A DNA stretch of 64,000 nucleotides, from positions 441,087 through 505,086 of the forward strand of contig VZRS01001727.1 in the NCBI GenBank assembly GCA_013398055.1, read 5' to 3'. The stretch comes from Ifrita kowaldi (lineage: Eukaryota; Chordata; Aves; Passeriformes; Cinclosomatidae). Below are positions 39,191 to 50,940 of this stretch, piece after piece. The notes under the pieces are model-generated. The model had not been told where the DNA came from and searched no databases. It was given only the letters and a program-made list of their open reading frames with translations. How positions within the stretch are numbered: the stretch's first letter is position 1; the number at the start of each line of letters is the position of its first letter. The position numbers were made by a program, and so were the translations under genes.

Positions 39191-42100
39191 ACTAAAATGA
39201 TCCTAGACTTTTGTATTTTCTCCTCTATTATTTCAGCATCTGTATTCCGTGACTTACACAATAGGTACTATAGAATAAGTGCTGTGCATTGCATACAAAG
39301 GTTGTGGCATGGAGAAGAAGGAATCGTCCAGGGCCTGCCATGTCCATAAACAGGTCATTTTATATGCTGCTCTTTTGTTCTTCCTATATCTGTTTGGAAA
39401 CTCTGCATACAACTTTGGGAAACAACACTACTAAATACAAAGCAAAAAAAGCAGCTCTCTGGTTTTTACTGTGACAACATGCAGACCAGACAAAATCAAA
39501 GCTTCCAGGGCAGTAAATTAGTCTTTATGATGGCTGACTTCTTTCCTGGCAACTAGGCTTCCTGTAAAGAAAAAGGGAAGGGGAGGATGTTACAGATCTC
39601 TCTGAGAGGAAAAAGTCCCCAGGAAATATCCTCACTGAGAGTCCTTAGGGTTGCAAAAGAAGACTGGAGGAGAAATCCTCTCTGTCCCAGGTGCTACAAA
39701 ACAGATTCACTTGCTGTGTTCCTGCACCACTTTTCTCTGTGAACAAGAATGGAGACTGTGCAATAATCCTCCTAGTGTATAAATCAGCCTTTGGGAGTAA
39801 TTTATTCATTGAGTAGTTCCCTATAAGCAGACCAGAAAAGAATATTTGTCACAAGTATAAGGCAGCTGAGTTTCCCCCTTTATTTTGAGTCCCATGAAGA
39901 AGAGTATTTGGGCAGCATCAGTAAAGTACTAACTTTGGTTGGATAACAAGCCCTGAGTCCAGAAAGTACCCGCCTTCTGAGAGAAACTCATTCAGGAAAA
40001 GATACTCAGCAAAGCAACACCATAAAAGAAAAAAAAAAGCTGCTCTGGGTATAGAAAAAAATCCAAGCAGAGATCTTTCTGTACCATCACAGAAGTAAAG
40101 GTCTGTGCACTTTGCAGAATCAGAAGGAAAGAACACAGTTGTTCCTCATACCTGCCCTTATCCTTGTCTTTAGTGCCTCTTCCTTTGTAACCAGAGTCTA
40201 GTCATGCCTTTTACTTTTGGTGCTGAAACTTGTGGGCAAGAATACCATAAAGCGTTCGCTGAACCTGAAGAATAATTCTGTTGTGTTTATTACTGTATCA
40301 TAACCAAGATACCTGTTTTTATGTCTTGTATCTGTTTTTTCTACGTAGTTAGAGAAATTTCCACCTTTGCAGGAAGGGACACATTATTCTTAATCAAAAC
40401 TTGAGAATGTGGCAGGAGGAGGTACAGCTGCAGATGAGCATTATCTAATTCACCCATCCTGTCATGTGAACATCCCTGCTTAATTTAATACAATTATTTC
40501 ATCAGTGAGGATAATATCAGCAGCATGATTCATTTATACAACATGTTTCACAACTGCCTTTACCTCTTGGCTTCTTATTATCACTACTGATGGTTTCAGC
40601 ATGAGTGGCTACAGAAGGGGAGGGGATGTGAAGGAAGCTGCCGGTGTCTTTGTATGAGTGTGTGGACAACTGTAGTCTTGAGGGACACTGATTCCAGAGG
40701 ATTTTCTTTGCATCTCTGCTGTTGCACCTCGATTTCTTATGTATTTTGGTTAGACATTTTTGGATAAGTAGGAGACTGGATAAGCCACAGAGTGGCTGCA
40801 TTGTTCAATGGGCAACAATAGCATCATTGTCTTCTGCCCCAGACATGCCAGTAAGTGCTCCATATTTTGCATGTCTATTGAAATGAAGATCTCCAGGAAA
40901 CAGAATCAGGGTGGGGGAATGAGGCTTTGTTTCTGGTGAGGTGGCAGTCTTTTAGAAACCCCCTCCCTGGCTTCTTATTTCTAACTCATTTGGCTGTAAT
41001 TTGTACTGTCAAGGTCATTTAAATAGGCAGCAAGATGTGGCGAATGTGTTCCCAGAGGTCATGAAAAGCCTCTTTAGTAGAGCAGGCTGGGCTGTGCTTG
41101 TGCCAGGTCATTTAAGCACATTTGTATTGCCAGTCAGATGATACCCAGAGTAGTTCATGATTTTGTAATAAACCTGCAACCTGGACTTTCAGCACGTGCC
41201 ACAGTGGGATCCAGCACTTGGATTTAAATGACAGAACAATGATTCAGTAACTGTATTTTAATAGTGCACTAATCTTAAAATATATGAAAAGGAGTGAGAT
41301 TATCAAATCCTAATGAATCGTCTGGATTCTCCACCACCACTTCCCACCCCCACACCACCCTTTTTTCATTCTCTGAGACTCATTCATTCATGTGGGCTAT
41401 CAGTCTTTTATTCAGCTCTTGGTGTTGAAATAGTACCATTTTTAATAAATGGTTTAGACAGTTTCTCAGAATCAGATTTTATCCCCTTCTTTTTCCATAT
41501 CTATTCTCCATAGAGATGAATTAACCTTTTATCCTAGGAGGAAGTAAATAGAGACAGCATGATGGAAAGATTAGAAAAGACATCATTTCAGCCAACTATT
41601 TCAAGATTGGTGACTGCGTGTCAGAATTCCTGGGTCTGTCTGAAGCTCTGCTGCTGTCACTGTATGACTGTAGCCAAATCCCTTCCTTTTCCCTTTCTTT
41701 CATTTTTTCCTCCCATGTTAATAAGCACTTCGAGTTAACCTAGCATTTTACCTTTTCAAAGGACCATACAAACCTTATAAAAACAGTGTGATCCACACTC
41801 AACTTGCCAGCAGCATTTCTGTTTATGTGTTGCATGTCAGGCACTTAAACTTGGAGATTTTCTGTGTCTAAAGTTTAAAATATGACAGCTGAAAGTTATA
41901 CTAATCCAGATTGACTGAAGCTACAAAATACGGGTCTTGAATGTTTTACCTGTCCCCCAAATTCTGGTGTAGCTGAAGGGTTCTTTCTTTCCTCAAATAC
42001 CTAGATACAACTGGGAAAAAAATCTAGAGGAAATCAAGGATTTAAAGTTCCCTGAATTCAAGTTCTGGTGAATGAGTCTTCCAGTCCTGGGAAGCAAATC

Positions 42101-44562
42101 AGTTCTCCCTAAAACAGCAGCTGTTCTGACACAACTGTGGTACAGGGGATGGGAATCTCTTTACCAATGCTTTGCTTTCTGTGGGTACATTTTATTAGCC
42201 CTCCTTCCTGTGTTTTTGCTTATGCTTTATTCTCTGCATTTATTTTGTGCGTGTGTGTGTATGTTTTGTTTAGTAAGACAAATGTGCTACTTTAAAAGAG
42301 GCATTTCACAACCTTTAATCAAGATTGTATTTTACTTTCATCACATCTGTGTTTATATTATTACCAGCCTTTTGGGTCTTAATGTCCTCTAGTCTCAGCA
42401 TTAATTGTTTTGGCTGATACATAAATAAATGTTTGACTTTAACTCTTTAAAAAATACTGGCTTGGGAAAAAAACCCACCTTATCAATGTCATCTTAGAAT
42501 AGCTGCATTTCAAAAAAAAGGCAGGGACCAATCAATACTTTCTCTAATAAAAACTGAGTACAGGGAGTAATTCTAGGTTCTGTGATCCACTGCATAAAAT
42601 CAAATTTCCTGGATGTTGAAAGATACCATCTACCTGAAGTGAAGATGCTATATCTGTTTTTTATCTTTTATGTCTCTTACTTGCCGAGCTGTCTTACACA
42701 GCCCTGGCATAGTTGGGAGACTTCTGCTAATCTGTAATGTGGCAGAATGTTTGCTGGGAGATTTTATAGTTAAAAAATAAAGGTAGACTAACGCCTAATT
42801 CTTCTTGGGGTTACACAGGCTCAGATCAATAATGAAGACAGTGCAGTTCTTGATTTAAGCTGGAAGAGCAGAGGATTTTGAATTTATGGCTGCAGAAAGG
42901 GAAAAGAGTAAAATGTTTCACTGACATTATAGCAGTGAAGATCCTAACAGTCATGTTCACACAACACAATTGTATGTTATTACTTGTCCCCCAGATATTT
43001 TTTAGAGTCCTTTGGAATAAATCAGTGTAGTTCCACTATTGTAAAGGAAATGACTGAAGTTATTACCAAATCGTGATGCAATGTAGGATTTCTAAATTGT
43101 CTGACTGAATTTTTAATGCATTTGACTTCCAGCGCGGATTTGAGAATGCTCTTTGAAATAACAGAAGTAAAAATGTTATGAAGACCAAACAGTGAAATAG
43201 TATCATTTTATAAATACATATAATAGCTGAAAATTGTTTACTTATCCTCAGTTATGAGAACCAAGCTTCTGTGACCTCCGATTAATTTACCATTAGCCTG
43301 AACACACAATGAAAGTGAATGAAGGGAAACTTTGGAATGACATTTATCGGCTCTGGAACTGTCGACTTTATTATTTCCACAAGGCCTTATATTTCTTGGC
43401 TCCAGAGAAGGCTGTGCTGACTTGAATGAAGAAGAGCATTCTTACTACCAAGAATAGTTACAACACAGACAGCCTCATTGCTTGATGCCTACAATGGGGA
43501 AAAAAATACCTCCTCTGTTTCTAACTCGCATTAAACAATATCAGAACCACTGTTGTGCAGTGGACTTGCACGGGACCTTGCCTTCATACCAGGTTAAAAA
43601 AAAAGGGAACAGAAGAGCTGAGAAAAGGGAGAAGGAGCAAGAGGAGGGAAGGAATAAGCTTTATAGGGAAAGGATAGCTGAGGGACTGAGGCAAAAGGAT
43701 GAGACTGAAAAAACCTTTCATTATAAGGATGCAGGTTGGAATCCAAGCTGCCTTTGCAGTGTGTGAGAGCCATTCCCATCAGGGACTAGCTGCTGCTCCT
43801 TCTGAACTGGTGCTTATCTCAGTCAGATTTCCTTTGGGCAGAGAGCACATTGCAGCTCTTAGTACCATATCTGACACCAATCAGCCCCTTTTGTTGAGAC
43901 TTACAGCAGAGGTCTAGAATCAAATGTACGTGGAAACCAACCCCTCTTGGATCGAACTGAAAAAAGTCTGTGGGCAGGTTTGCTTTGCTTCTCATGCTGT
44001 GTTCCAAATACATGACTTTGCTATTCAGGGATCCTTGTCTGCGACAAGGTTGCTGTGTTTGGTTGGTTTGTTGGCTCATTTGTACTTAAAACTTTTATGC
44101 AACTAACTCGGTACTGATTTCGCAACATTATAGTTGGACTGTTGTGAGATTCCTTTATTTTTTTAATTGAAATCAGGGGAGCAGCAAAGCAAGTCCCATT
44201 TGGCTAGTGTTTTATTTTATTCTAATTTTATTTTATCTGTTGTATTCTAATACAATGGATTTGTATTTCTGTAAAGTAACAAATCCCTTCTAAAAATGTC
44301 AAATACTGGTTTTACTGGTGACATTTTTAACCCTGCAGCTTAAATCTCCTAGAAGATCAACAGAACTCTGACATCTAGGTACCTAATTCACTTCTGAGAG
44401 TACAGTATGTAGGCTCCTAAGGCAATTTTATGCATTGATTTTTTCCCATTTATTTTATGCACAAGTTGCCTCTAGGATGGCTTTCAACATCACTTTAAGG
44501 ATGACAGCTTTGTCCACAATGCCTCTGATAGTGTTTATCTGCTATGACTATCAAAAAACTGT

Positions 44563-44598
44563 GTAGAAATATAACCAAATGTAGAAATATAATCAAAT
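44563..44598. repeat. Tandem duplication, 2 x 18 bp
   Basis: GTAGAAATATAACCAAAT followed by GTAGAAATATAATCAAAT, one substitution apart. Confidence 0.92.
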
Positions 44599-45954
44599 AT
44601 AACAAAGGTGCTTTGCTCAGAGGCAACGGAAAAGTTATGTGACAGTGCTTTGCAGAATTGTCTTGTGTTTGGAGACATCTGCGTCATACTTCCACAAGCA
44701 CTAGGCAGCTATAAAATTCCTTCTTTACTGCAGCACACCACCGTGTGTGGAAAAGAATCTGTGTTACATGATAGTTACAAATACTTTGGTGGTAAAACAC
44801 TCAAACATTGCGAGTCTAATCTCACTCAGGTTTGCGTTATTGTAAGTCAGGAATAATTCTATAAAATTAAATGTACTTAAATTTAGGGAGATCAGAATCA
44901 GTTTCTTCAGTGCCTAGAGCTGAAACCCAGTTATCTGATGTAACACTTCTTGTAGCTAAAGGATGACTCTCCTAAGTCACAGTGTCAGACAAGAGCTAAG
45001 CTCTTATGTGATGATTTGATCTAGTATCACATGCATTAGTTCTGCTTATTTAAAAGTCAGTTAAAATCACTTCTAAAATGCTCTTCTTGTTGAAAAATCC
45101 TTTTCTCCCTTCTCTTTTGGGTTTTTGGGGTTTTTTTCCTTATTGTATTTTACTTTGGTCAAATGAAAATACATTACTTGTCATTTTAATGGTTTTTATA
45201 GCACTGTCTATCACTATGAAATCAAGCCAGGTTTAGCAATAACTCCAGCTACCCTTCGAAAAATGTCACCTAATTTTTCTATTTTCACATAATAATAATA
45301 ATTGCTGAAATCTAGAAATTCAACTTTGCAAAAGATAAAAATTCTAGTGCTATGTGTAGAATTATCCAGGTTATTGTCTCAGATTTTGTTAAGGTGGAAG
45401 AGAAGTATTTATTTCCTATAGTATTTTTGTGCTTGGAATTCTAAGTCTGGGAAGTTCTGGGGAAAGTACAGGTTAAAACAAAACAAAACCTCAAGAAAAA
45501 GGTGCAAAAAAAAAGACCATAAAAAACCAACTGAACCCCAATTCACTTGTTTGCCCAGTTTGGCTAGTGGTGGTTGAGTTTTAAGGGAAGATGCTCTTCA
45601 GTTTTTACTTCATTAATGAATATAAGATTCAAAATAAAATATACCTGTAAAATTCCTGTCTATTTTCGTGATAGAAGCAAATGTCTTGTTGATGGGAATA
45701 ATTTCTTCAGAGACAACTCTCACACAAAGTGCAAATGGATGATGTTCTCTGATCGTGTCACACTAATTTTCCAGTTTATCAGTCATTTCAGTTCCAAACT
45801 AGAGTGACAAGATGGTATCACATTTGATCTTCATATATGATACAGCTTCTCAGGTTTCGAAGTTCATATGAGCTGAAACCACTGTCTGCGCTTGGGCGGT
45901 GTTGTGCCAACAGCAGTTTGGTGATAACATTCTTTTCTCCTCTGCTTATCTCAG

Positions 45955-46132
45955 GATGAAGTGGCCCAGCCTCTGAACCTTTCAGCCAAACCCAAGACAT
46001 CTGATGGCAAATCTCCCACATCACCCACCTCTCCTCACATGCCAGCTCTGAGAATAAACAGTGGGGCCAGTTCACTAAAGTCCTCCGTGCCAGCAACATT
46101 AGCGAGTCCTTCGGCCAGAGCCAACACAATAG
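45955..46132 (+). CDS. SOX5: SOX5 coding exon B (PLNLS motif, Ser/Pro-rich; phase 0 to 1)
   Basis: Internal SOX5 exon of 178 nt (59 codons plus one base). It starts DEVAQPLNLSAKPKTSDG, continues with a proline-directed serine/threonine stretch (KSPTSPTSPHMP), and ends SPSARANTI plus the first base of the next codon. PLNLS (45970-45984) is a CtBP-type PxDLS-like motif; the equivalent PLNLS of the paralogue SOX6 is reported to bind the corepressor CtBP2, so a repressor-recruiting role here is inferred. The acceptor is TTATCTCAG and the donor GTGAGC. Joining A to B keeps the frame and recreates the family sequence PPPKSK-DEVAQ. The C-terminal third (INSGASSLKSSVPATLASPSARANT) is the least conserved part against the mammalian sequence I recall. 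The 103-codon frame on the opposite strand is a shadow. Confidence 0.96.
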
Positions 46133-46739
46133 GTGAGCTCAGTCGTGTGTATCCCACTTAAAACAAGGGATAGGTCCTAATGGAAAGGGAGCTTTTATCA
46201 GCTACTGCCAGGCAGTGGGCCAGGAGCTGTCACAGTTTGACCATAATACTCCAGTTGGTTGGTGTCAGTGAAGAAACTCGCAGAGACTTTTCCTTTCAGG
46301 AGAGGTATCTTAACTTTTACAGACTCAGAAAACAAAGACCTATGTTATTTCAGATGCTTCTTTATCAACAGAAGTTAATAAATGCTGTTTGTTTAATGGC
46401 ACACATTAAAGACAGTGACCTGTCTAATGGTAGGCATTGAAGACTCATGATAGTATACGTCATCTAAAAGTGATGGATAAACTTCCAAAAATATTCCTTA
46501 AAGTTAAAAGTCTACATCTTTCCAAAATTACAAGTTTAATCTCTAGTCCATCCAAATGCTGAATGGAATGTTATTTTACCTTGGTGTAATAAGCAAAACA
46601 ATCACCAGGTTCATTAAAAGAAACCCCAAATTTGTTGGTTTATGTTGCAAGAAGTCTTGACTAGGCTGGTTTTACCATTGTTCCAAAAAATAGAGATAAT
46701 TCTTCCTCCTGCCAAAATTACGTCTTTGCCTAAAGACCA

Positions 46740-46769
46740 TCTAAATAACAACAGTCTAAATAATAACAG
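46740..46769. repeat. Tandem duplication, 2 x 15 bp
   Basis: TCTAAATAACAACAG followed by TCTAAATAATAACAG, one substitution apart. Each copy holds an ACAACA or ATAACA stretch close to, but not matching, the SOX core. Confidence 0.9.
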
Positions 46770-49700
46770 TGGTAATTTCATAAATCGAATGTGTTAAAGG
46801 GACTGCTCTTTGTGTGTATAAGGAAAATGTGTACACACCCCATTCTTGATCGTTGTAACTGAAATGTTGTATTCCATGAAGTGATTGAGTATAACCTGAA
46901 TCAAGATCTCATTATGTAAATGAAGCTCTGTTTTGGGAATTAAGTGAGGCAGATGTACTTTTTCTACTGTCTCTCATGTTCCTCCTAAAACATCTCCTGC
47001 CTGGCCACTTTCAGGGATAGCACAAAAAGTCCCAAAAAGCTGTTAGAAGCTGTGTCTGTGATACAGCAGTGCAATGCAGTGAAATTTATTTGGTACGACA
47101 CATTACAATTATATAAATATTTTTTAAATGTCACATTACTAATTGTTAATGTCTGTATTGTTATTAACCCTACACTCTTTAGCTGTGGTACATAATAATG
47201 TATTTCATCTTTAGTTTGCTTGACCCTGCTGCTCTCCATGCACAATGCATTGAATTTCAATTTTTTCATATTAGGTTTTTTGTCCTTAAGTAGACGGAGC
47301 ATCATATTTCAATGGAAAGTTAAGCATCTGACTTGCATCTCAGTTGCAAGACATCTCTTGTTCTCCCCTCTTCAATCTTCTTTCCCTACACACCTGATAT
47401 TTTCCATAGGTTTGAGACCCCTGCAATTTACTTCTTTTAACAAGGTGCAGATTTTGAAATGCTGTACCTTTAATGAGTGATAATGTAATTGGATAAAAGC
47501 TCTGAGGATGAACAGAGCTTTAAAGGTCACTCTTGTAAGAAGAATTAATGTGTTATACCATTAATAAACCATGGAAAACTGTGGAGCAAAAGATAACATA
47601 CTTAAGTTATTGTTAATGACATAGAGTTCACTGCTGTATGTCTCTCAGCTACAAATGTAGAAAGTGACTTTTTGAGGTTGCTGAGCAGTATCACTGTGCA
47701 TGCTGTATCTATAAGATAAGCTGTCTTTAACTGGTGCAAGAGCTGGATGGAGACAGTGTACTTCTCGCAAAGGTTTGTCCTTTACTGGAGGACTGCAAGA
47801 AAGAAAAGCTCCTGAACACCCTACACGGTCTCCTGCTAACTGCTAGGTCAGATACAACACAAGTTACAGCAAGTAGGACTCATTGCCATGATGAAACTAT
47901 TTGGTGATCTTGAAGTGAGCATGAAATTTCAAGTCAGCCTCCAGCAGGAGCTACACCATGAAAAAATTTTATAGCATTTTTAGCAAAGCTACAAAGATCC
48001 CTGACCTGGTAGGGAAACTGGATCACTTTCTCATCCTGAGCGATAAATCCCTCTACAAAAAGTCACTGGGAAACACTCAGTCATTTGTCAGACAGTTACC
48101 TCCACCACTGGAATGATTGGAGATGCCAGCACAAGGCACAAGTTGTCTCTCCTAGGTGTGCACAGCCCACCTTGCTGGGATGCGGCTGAGCTGTCACTTT
48201 TCACCACTAACTTCAAATTAAAACCATTCTCTGAAAGCAGTTCTTCAGGCTCCTTGGCTCCCATGACATGGAAAAATGCCTGTGTATTGTTCAGTTTTCT
48301 TTGGGGGATATGAACTCAGAGCCTCAGAGATCATCAGCATAGCTGCACTCAGGCATACAGCTCCACAGCCCTTTCCAGAGCTATCCCTATAGCGTATAAA
48401 TTGTGCTGCAGACTGAGCAGTCACAAATGTCATGGCTTCATGTATGACTTTAAATCCAAGCATTTCTTTTTGGGAACAGGCATATGTCCGTGTGCTAAAA
48501 ACAGAAACAACTTCTCTCTGCTCTTTGCCATTATCTGCAACATCTCTGTGCTAGTTTGGCAATCCTTGGAACTAAGTGCATTTTATGTAATGCAGTTCCC
48601 CTCTCTGTCAATAATTCACCACCTACCCTAAACAACAATAATTTACATTCAACTCGCTTCTATATTAATCATTTCCCTGCACACCAGCATCTTGGCAGCT
48701 ACTGAAAAACATAAGGAGTGCTTGCTTTTATTCACTGTCATGTGCCAAACTGTCTCAAAGATAGCAGTATTCAGGAAAAGCCAAATAGTCTGGAGAAGGG
48801 CATGAATTCCAGTTCCTAGGCAAATTTGGCTCTCTTACAGATTGAAAGTATTATACCTAGACAAGAGCAAAAGCAGCACTAATACTGCTGTTTGTTTGTT
48901 TACTTCCTTCCCTTTTAATTTATTGTGACTACATGCAAGGTTGATCAGATGCAAAGGTTAACAGATGCAAACTGGGGAAGAAACCAAGCAAGTTGGTAAA
49001 ATGGAGATTAAAAAAAAAGAAAAATCAACTGGTAGCACTGTGCTGGTGCAGGCTATATTCTTCCTTATGCTGGGAAAACTGGAATTACTGGAATTCCATT
49101 GGCTGGGAATTTGATAAGAGCAATGTGGATCAAGTTATTTCATATAAAACTCTCAGAGTTCCTGGGGTTTTAGCCAAAACCTAGCTGTCAGTACAATTAA
49201 CAACAGTCAAACCGCACAGAAACTTTTCTTTCTAGCTTTTGCTCTCCAAGGAAGATGGGAGTACCAGTCCCACTCTGTCTGCAGTCCAAAAAAAAAACAA
49301 CAATAAAAGCCCAAACCAAACTAAAATCCTGACAGCAGCACAGCACTGAACTAATCTGACATCAGCTTCTTCCCCTGAAATGTTTTAAGCAGCAAGACAA
49401 TGTCCTGCATTTTTTGGCAATCAGTGGATCAGATAGAAGAGTCTAGCAATACAACAAGGATGTGTAATCTGACATGATTAGACAAGGCTCTTTAGGAACA
49501 GAACATTCATAATTGAGACAAAGAAAGAGTATTAATAACACTTTCCTAACACGGCAGTTAGCCATTTTATATTTCCTTTCTTTAATCTTAGTGTTTTTCA
49601 ACAAATCATGGGATTTAATAGCGTGTTTTGGCAGATTAGAGGATTTATGGCCCAGATGTTTTTTGTTCTAAAAATGGATTAGGGTGTAAAGTTTGCTGGA

Positions 49701-50272
49701 ATCCATGGAACATGTTGAGGCAAGCCGGTCATTTTGTGTGTGATTAGTGCCTGCCTTCTGTCTCACAGTCTCTCCATCTGTCACAATTCACCAATGGATC
49801 TGGTTAGATTTAGCCTCATGTCACAAACAGAAGTCCCTTTTCTGGGCAATTTCATATTACAGATTCATTTTATGCCGTTTTTATGCCCTAGTTAAAAGAC
49901 AGAAAGAAGTATGTGTGTGTGCACACGTATGGGGATGTGGAGGGGGAGAGGGAGATTGATAGATATTAGCCTCTCCTTTAATATTTGAAAAATAGAGTGG
50001 GGCTTGGAGTCTCCCATCAGTATTCTATCCGACAAATCACATGCAGATCATAATAAGTATAATCTACAGTACGCTAAAGGAAAAAAATGACAAAGTGTCA
50101 TATTTAAAATTAAATAGTATTAGCTGTGCTGGTGATGCTTGTAACATTTTAAAAGGAAATAATTCAGTGACTACAAAGGCTAAGCCCTAGGCTGTGAATT
50201 TGCGGCAAAACAGTGGACATTTGACCTACTATTAGCAGCATGAATAGGAGTGGGAATGTAGGTCCGTGTAGC

Positions 50273-50524
50273 TGTGGTTTCTTGTACATTTGTGAATGAC
50301 AGGTGGTGGCGGGGAGCATTCAGTGGATGAGGTTTCTCTTCCCAGCCATTATGCATTTCATATGTATAGCAAACCACCGCCACCTGTGGTTTATTTTAAT
50401 GTATTCACGAGTTTTAACAAGGGGAAGAATGAAACAGTCTATTTTTAAGAGTTTGGGATTGCTGGCATGATCAAAGCTTCCCCTAACTCTTAGCCGGTTA
50501 CATCCTGCTGCATACAAACCACAG
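50273..50524. promoter_or_regulatory. Cluster of RUNX-type sites with MEF2 and E-box motifs
   Basis: RUNX-type motifs: TGTGGTTT at 50273-50280 and 50385-50392, AAACCACC at 50371-50378, AAACCACAG at 50516-50524. The middle two form an inverted pair (AAACCAC / GTGGTTT). An E-box CACCTG (50381-50386) and a MEF2 match CTATTTTTAA (50439-50448) lie among them. The cluster is 240 bp upstream of exon C. A RUNX/MEF2 enhancer would suit cartilage expression of SOX5, but this is inference. Confidence 0.3.
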
Positions 50525-50764
50525 GGCTAACCTCTGCAGTGTCAGGGAAATATTGAAACTAATAGGATCAAATAGCAAGAACGAGGATTTTGGCACCGAG
50601 GTTTCTCATGCTTTATGTCCAGGTGGCTCTATCATAACAACAACAGAATTACTGAGCACTGACAGGCTTGTGGGCATTGCCTTTTAACTCTTTCTCATTA
50701 ATAATGATAAACTGTGTGTTCCATTGATGAAAGCTAAAGTGTTTTCTTGTAACTTTCTTTTTTT

Positions 50765-50795
50765 AAGACATCCTTTCTTCTATCACGTCGTCAGG
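50765..50795 (+). other. SOX5: Tandem alternative 3' splice sites of exon C, 27 nt apart
   Basis: The sequence shows a pyrimidine-rich tract ending TTTTAAG at 50767 and a second acceptor, CGTCGTCAG, ending at 50794. The 27-nt difference is a multiple of three. Use of the second site removes nine residues (DILSSITSS) and leaves ...ANTI-GYLND. The first site has the better pyrimidine tract but a weaker AAG; the second has a CAG but only the short mixed stretch between the sites. Mammalian SOX5 as I recall it often reads ...TIGYLND, which fits the second site. Relative use cannot be read from DNA. Confidence 0.75.
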
Positions 50796-50940
50796 TTATT
50801 TAAATGACCACGATGCTGTTACCAAGGCAATCCAGGAGGCCCGACAGATGAAGGAGCAACTTCGGAGGGAGCAGCAGGTGCTGGATGGGAAGGTGGCCGT
50901 GGTGAACAGCCTGGGTCTCAATAACTGCAGGACAGAAAAG
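50768..50940 (+). CDS. SOX5: SOX5 coding exon C (second coiled coil; phase 1 to 0)
   Basis: Internal SOX5 exon of 173 nt. With the last base of exon B it encodes DILSSITSS, then GYLNDHDAVTKAIQEARQ, MKEQLRREQQVLDGKV and VNSLGLNNCRTEK. The AVTKAIQEARQMKEQLRREQQVL region is the second coiled coil of SoxD proteins, just before the HMG box, and supports dimerisation. The donor after AAAAG is GTGAGT, close to consensus. The acceptor is ambiguous: AAG at 50765-50767 gives the full exon, while CAG at 50792-50794 gives a 146-nt version that begins at GYLND. Both keep the frame (G+AC = Asp, or G+GT = Gly). The next SOX5 exon (EKTTLES... before the HMG box) is not in the window. SOX6 has a comparable DILSS segment from memory, supporting the upstream acceptor as genuine. 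Confidence 0.96.

Larger units (their letters stand above)
25026..45954 (+). other. SOX5: SOX5 intron between exons A and B (20.9 kb)
   Basis: Phase-0 intron bounded by GTACTG and CTCAG. The first 141 nt continue the exon A frame without a stop. The body is AT-rich and nearly free of recognisable transposons. It has a (CT)n microsatellite at 35.05 kb, a TA/GA-rich stretch at 35.77 kb and short tandem duplications at 39.17 and 44.56 kb. A possible stop-containing cassette exon lies at 32121-32226. A pyrimidine-AG directly followed by GT (37030-37041) resembles a recursive splice site. I see no independent gene. Confidence 0.9.
46133..50767 (+). other. SOX5: SOX5 intron between exons B and C (4.6 kb)
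   Basis: Phase-1 intron with donor GTGAGC and acceptor TTTAAG. There is no recognisable transposon. It contains a 15-bp tandem duplication (46740-46769) and, in its last 0.5 kb, a cluster of RUNX-type, MEF2-type and E-box motifs (50273-50524). The 49.5-50.7 kb part is repeat-poor and looks like the kind of DNA that is often conserved near developmental regulators, but conservation cannot be seen from one sequence. Confidence 0.9.

Noticed and set aside
40843..40850. 8-nt segment between TCTTCTGCCCCAG and GTAAGT
   Set aside because: Good flanking sites, but 8 nt would shift the frame and most likely reflects chance.
45818..46129. 103-codon minus-strand frame over exon B
   Set aside because: Antisense shadow of the SOX5 coding exon.
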